Shown one piece after another: positions 62,523 to 64,000 of a DNA stretch of 64,000 nt; position 1 is the stretch's first letter, and each line of letters begins with the position of its first letter. The stretch comes from Streptomyces sp. NBC_00414. GTDB taxonomy: Bacteria > Actinomycetota > Actinomycetes > Streptomycetales > Streptomycetaceae. The notes below the pieces were generated by a model. It was not told the DNA's origin. It did not search any database and saw only the letters and a list, made by a program, of their open reading frames with translations. The position numbers and the translations under genes were made by a program. The DNA lies in the NCBI RefSeq assembly GCF_036038375.1, contig NZ_CP107935.1:5332001-5396000 (forward strand). Direction: 5' to 3'.

Positions 62523-64000
62523 TTACGGGCGCCAGTTCGCCAGTACGCCCTCGTAGATCTCCGTGTCCGTGAGTTCGCGGGGCGTCGGGCCCGCGTGGAA
62601 GAAGGCGGTGTTGTCCGACTTCAGCTTGCGGAGGTAGTCGAAGGCCTTGTTGTCCTGCTCGCCGAACGCGACGAAGGAGAAGAAGAGGCCGGGGTGGCTC
62701 TTCGCCGCCGACGTCAGGGCCTGGGTGGCCGGGGTCTTGGCGTCCGGGGCGCCGTCCGTCTGGAAGACGACCAGGCCGGGCTCCGCGGGGGTGCCCGACT
62801 TCTCGTGCAGGGCGATCACTTCCTCAACGGCCGCGTGATAGCTGGTACGGCCCATGCGGCCGAGGCCGGCGTGGAGTTCGTCGATCTTGTTGTCGTACCC
62901 GGCGAGGGTCAGCTCGCCGGTGCCGTCCAGCTCGGTGGAGAAGAAGACGACCTGGACGTTCGCCTCCGGCGCGAGGTGGGCCGCGAGGGCGAGCGTCTGC
63001 TCACCGAGGGCCTGCGCGGAGCCGTCCTTGTAGTACGGGCGCATCGACGCGGAGCGGTCCAGCACCAGGTAGACCTTGGCGCGGGCGTCGGTGAGGCCCT
63101 GGTTCGCCAGGGCGGTGGCGGCGGCCTTGTAGGCGCTGAGGAGGGCGGGGGCCTCGGACGCGACCGCGTCCTCGCCCCCGGCGGGGGATTCCGGTGCCGC
63201 CTCGGCCTTGGCCTCGGGCGCCGACGGCTTCTCGGCCTCCGCCGCGAGGGGCTCGGGCTTGGACTCCGGCCCGGATTCCGGCTCGGGCGTCGGCTCCGGG
63301 GTCACTTCGGCGACGGCGGCCTCGGCCTCGGCCTCCGTGTCGGAGGCCTTCTCGGCGGCGGCGGCCTCGGCCTCGGGCTCCGCCTCGACGACCGGCTCGG
63401 TCTCGGGCTCCGGGACGAGCTGGATGACCAGCTCGGGTTCGGCCTCGGCCGCGGCGATCACGGGCTCCGGCTCCGGCTCCGCCTTCGCGGGCTCGGGCGT
63501 CGGCTCCGGGGTCACCTCGGTGGCGGCGACGGGCCCGGTCTCGGGCTTCGCCTCGGGCTCGGGCGCCACGACGGGCTCCGGCTCGGCCTTCGGGGCGACC
63601 TCGGTGACCTCGGCGACGACGGGCGCCGCCTCCGGCTCCGGTGCCGTCTCGACGACGGGCTCGGGCTTCGCCTCGGGTTCGGCCGCCGCGACGGGCTCCG
63701 GCTCGGCCTCCACCACAGGCTTCGTCTTCGTCTTCGTCTTCGCCTTCGCGGCAGGCGCTGCCTCGGGCTCCGCCTCCGCGACAGGCTCCGCGGCAGCCGC
63801 GGGCTCCGGCTCAGCCACCGGCTCCGTCTCGGTCTTCGCCGCGGGCGCAGTCGCCTGCTTCGGGACCGTCACGTTGTCGAACGCCGCCGAGACCAGGTCG
63901 TCCACCGTGGACGCCTTGGACCCGGTCGTGGAGTCGGTCTTGGAGTCGGTCTTGGGTTCGGTTCCGGACTCGGTCGTGCGGTCGGTCCCGGCCACGGGCT
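62523..64000 (-). CDS. von Willebrand A protein, TerF-like, with long Pro-Glu-Ala region
   Basis: About 490 residues are visible; a GTG start at 63995 is possible, but the frame stays open to the window edge, so it may be longer. From the N-terminus: polar Thr/Ser/Lys segment, a ~230-residue low-complexity part of repeated EPEPV/AEPEA-like units, then a vWA domain (from about residue 285) with MIDAS motif LDRSASM, VVFFSTELDG, VFQTDGAPD. The end, DNTAFFHAGPTPRELTDTEIYEGVLANW, matches TerF-type vWA domains of tellurium-resistance/stress systems. The low-complexity part may be a flexible spacer. Any TerD domain would lie beyond the edge. Confidence 0.8.
   Translation of the reverse strand, partial: PVAGTDRTTESGTEPKTDSKTDSTTGSKASTVDDLVSAAFDNVTVPKQATAPAAKTETEPVAEPEPAAAAEPVAEAEPEAAPAAKAKTKTKTKPVVEAEPEPVAAAEPEAKPEPVVETAPEPEAAPVVAEVTEVAPKAEPEPVVAPEPEAKPETGPVAATEVTPEPTPEPAKAEPEPEPVIAAAEAEPELVIQLVPEPETEPVVEAEPEAEAAAAEKASDTEAEAEAAVAEVTPEPTPEPESGPESKPEPLAAEAEKPSAPEAKAEAAPESPAGGEDAVASEAPALLSAYKAAATALANQGLTDARAKVYLVLDRSASMRPYYKDGSAQALGEQTLALAAHLAPEANVQVVFFSTELDGTGELTLAGYDNKIDELHAGLGRMGRTSYHAAVEEVIALHEKSGTPAEPGLVVFQTDGAPDAKTPATQALTSAAKSHPGLFFSFVAFGEQDNKAFDYLRKLKSDNTAFFHAGPTPRELTDTEIYEGVLANWRP

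Noticed and set aside
1..64000. tRNA, rRNA, riboswitch or insertion sequence
   Set aside because: I saw no cloverleaf-like gene with CCA-adjacent arms, no rRNA segments, no transposase-like protein and no recognisable riboswitch leader; visual inspection could still miss a tRNA.

Overview
The window is high-GC actinobacterial DNA, almost certainly a Streptomyces chromosome. Evidence: strong GC bias in third codon positions, GTG/ATG starts with purine-rich ribosome sites, many ATGA/GTGA overlaps inside operons, WhiJ-like XRE/DUF397/ATPase genes, a SpoIIE-type phosphatase, mycothiol-dependent enzymes, and two perfect 14-bp parS sites (GTTTCACGTGAAAC). The parS sites and the gene order (paa, two bkd clusters, paired Ser/Thr kinases, aspS, metG) suggest a core region not far from the replication origin. 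No tRNA, rRNA, CRISPR, insertion sequence or prophage was seen.

Layout. 1-6.9 kb: phenylacetate genes (paaN end, paaH), a TetR regulator, an Lrp regulator and a branched-chain 2-oxoacid dehydrogenase operon. Near-identical operator-like boxes precede paaH and this bkd operon. 7-11.4 kb: MobA-like and MoeA proteins, a potassium channel whose start overlaps a parS site, and a quinone oxidoreductase. 11.5-18.6 kb: a small membrane protein, PadR, the proteasome activator Bpa, two divergent PknB-like kinases, an APH-like kinase and a PPOX protein. 18.8-23.6 kb: an orphan NarL-type regulator divergent from a second bkd operon. 23.7-38.5 kb: a K15-like DD-peptidase, GntR/MFS pair, mycothiol enzyme, nitrilase, GlxA-type regulator with LURP-like protein, cupin, secreted protein, M18 aminopeptidase, acyl-CoA dehydrogenase, SseB-like protein and pirin. 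38.6-43.9 kb: a BRO-N protein, a PAS/GAF/PP2C/ATPase regulator, a second parS and aspS.

The most interesting part is 44.7-52.4 kb. A 56-residue Cys-free peptide gene, too short for ordinary gene calling, precedes seven features that look like one transcription unit: a hairpin that could act as an attenuator, a PqqD-like recognition protein, a B12-binding radical SAM enzyme, a DUF692/MNIO iron oxidase, its likely partner protein, an MFS exporter, and a large protein joining a zinc-peptidase-like domain to a JmjC/cupin oxygenase. This reads as a RiPP pathway that modifies a Cys-free core (C-terminal GGASYTKMLGKIYA) with up to three oxidative enzymes. I do not recognise the combination as a described class.

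52.5-64 kb: a Tat-exported intradiol dioxygenase, small conserved proteins, a lipoprotein/histidine kinase/response regulator operon, a DUF3152 zincin, a WhiJ-like triad with an operator-like palindrome, metG, and a von Willebrand A protein cut or nearly cut by the window edge. Two families of interspersed intergenic repeats recur between convergent or adjacent genes from 11 to 38 kb.
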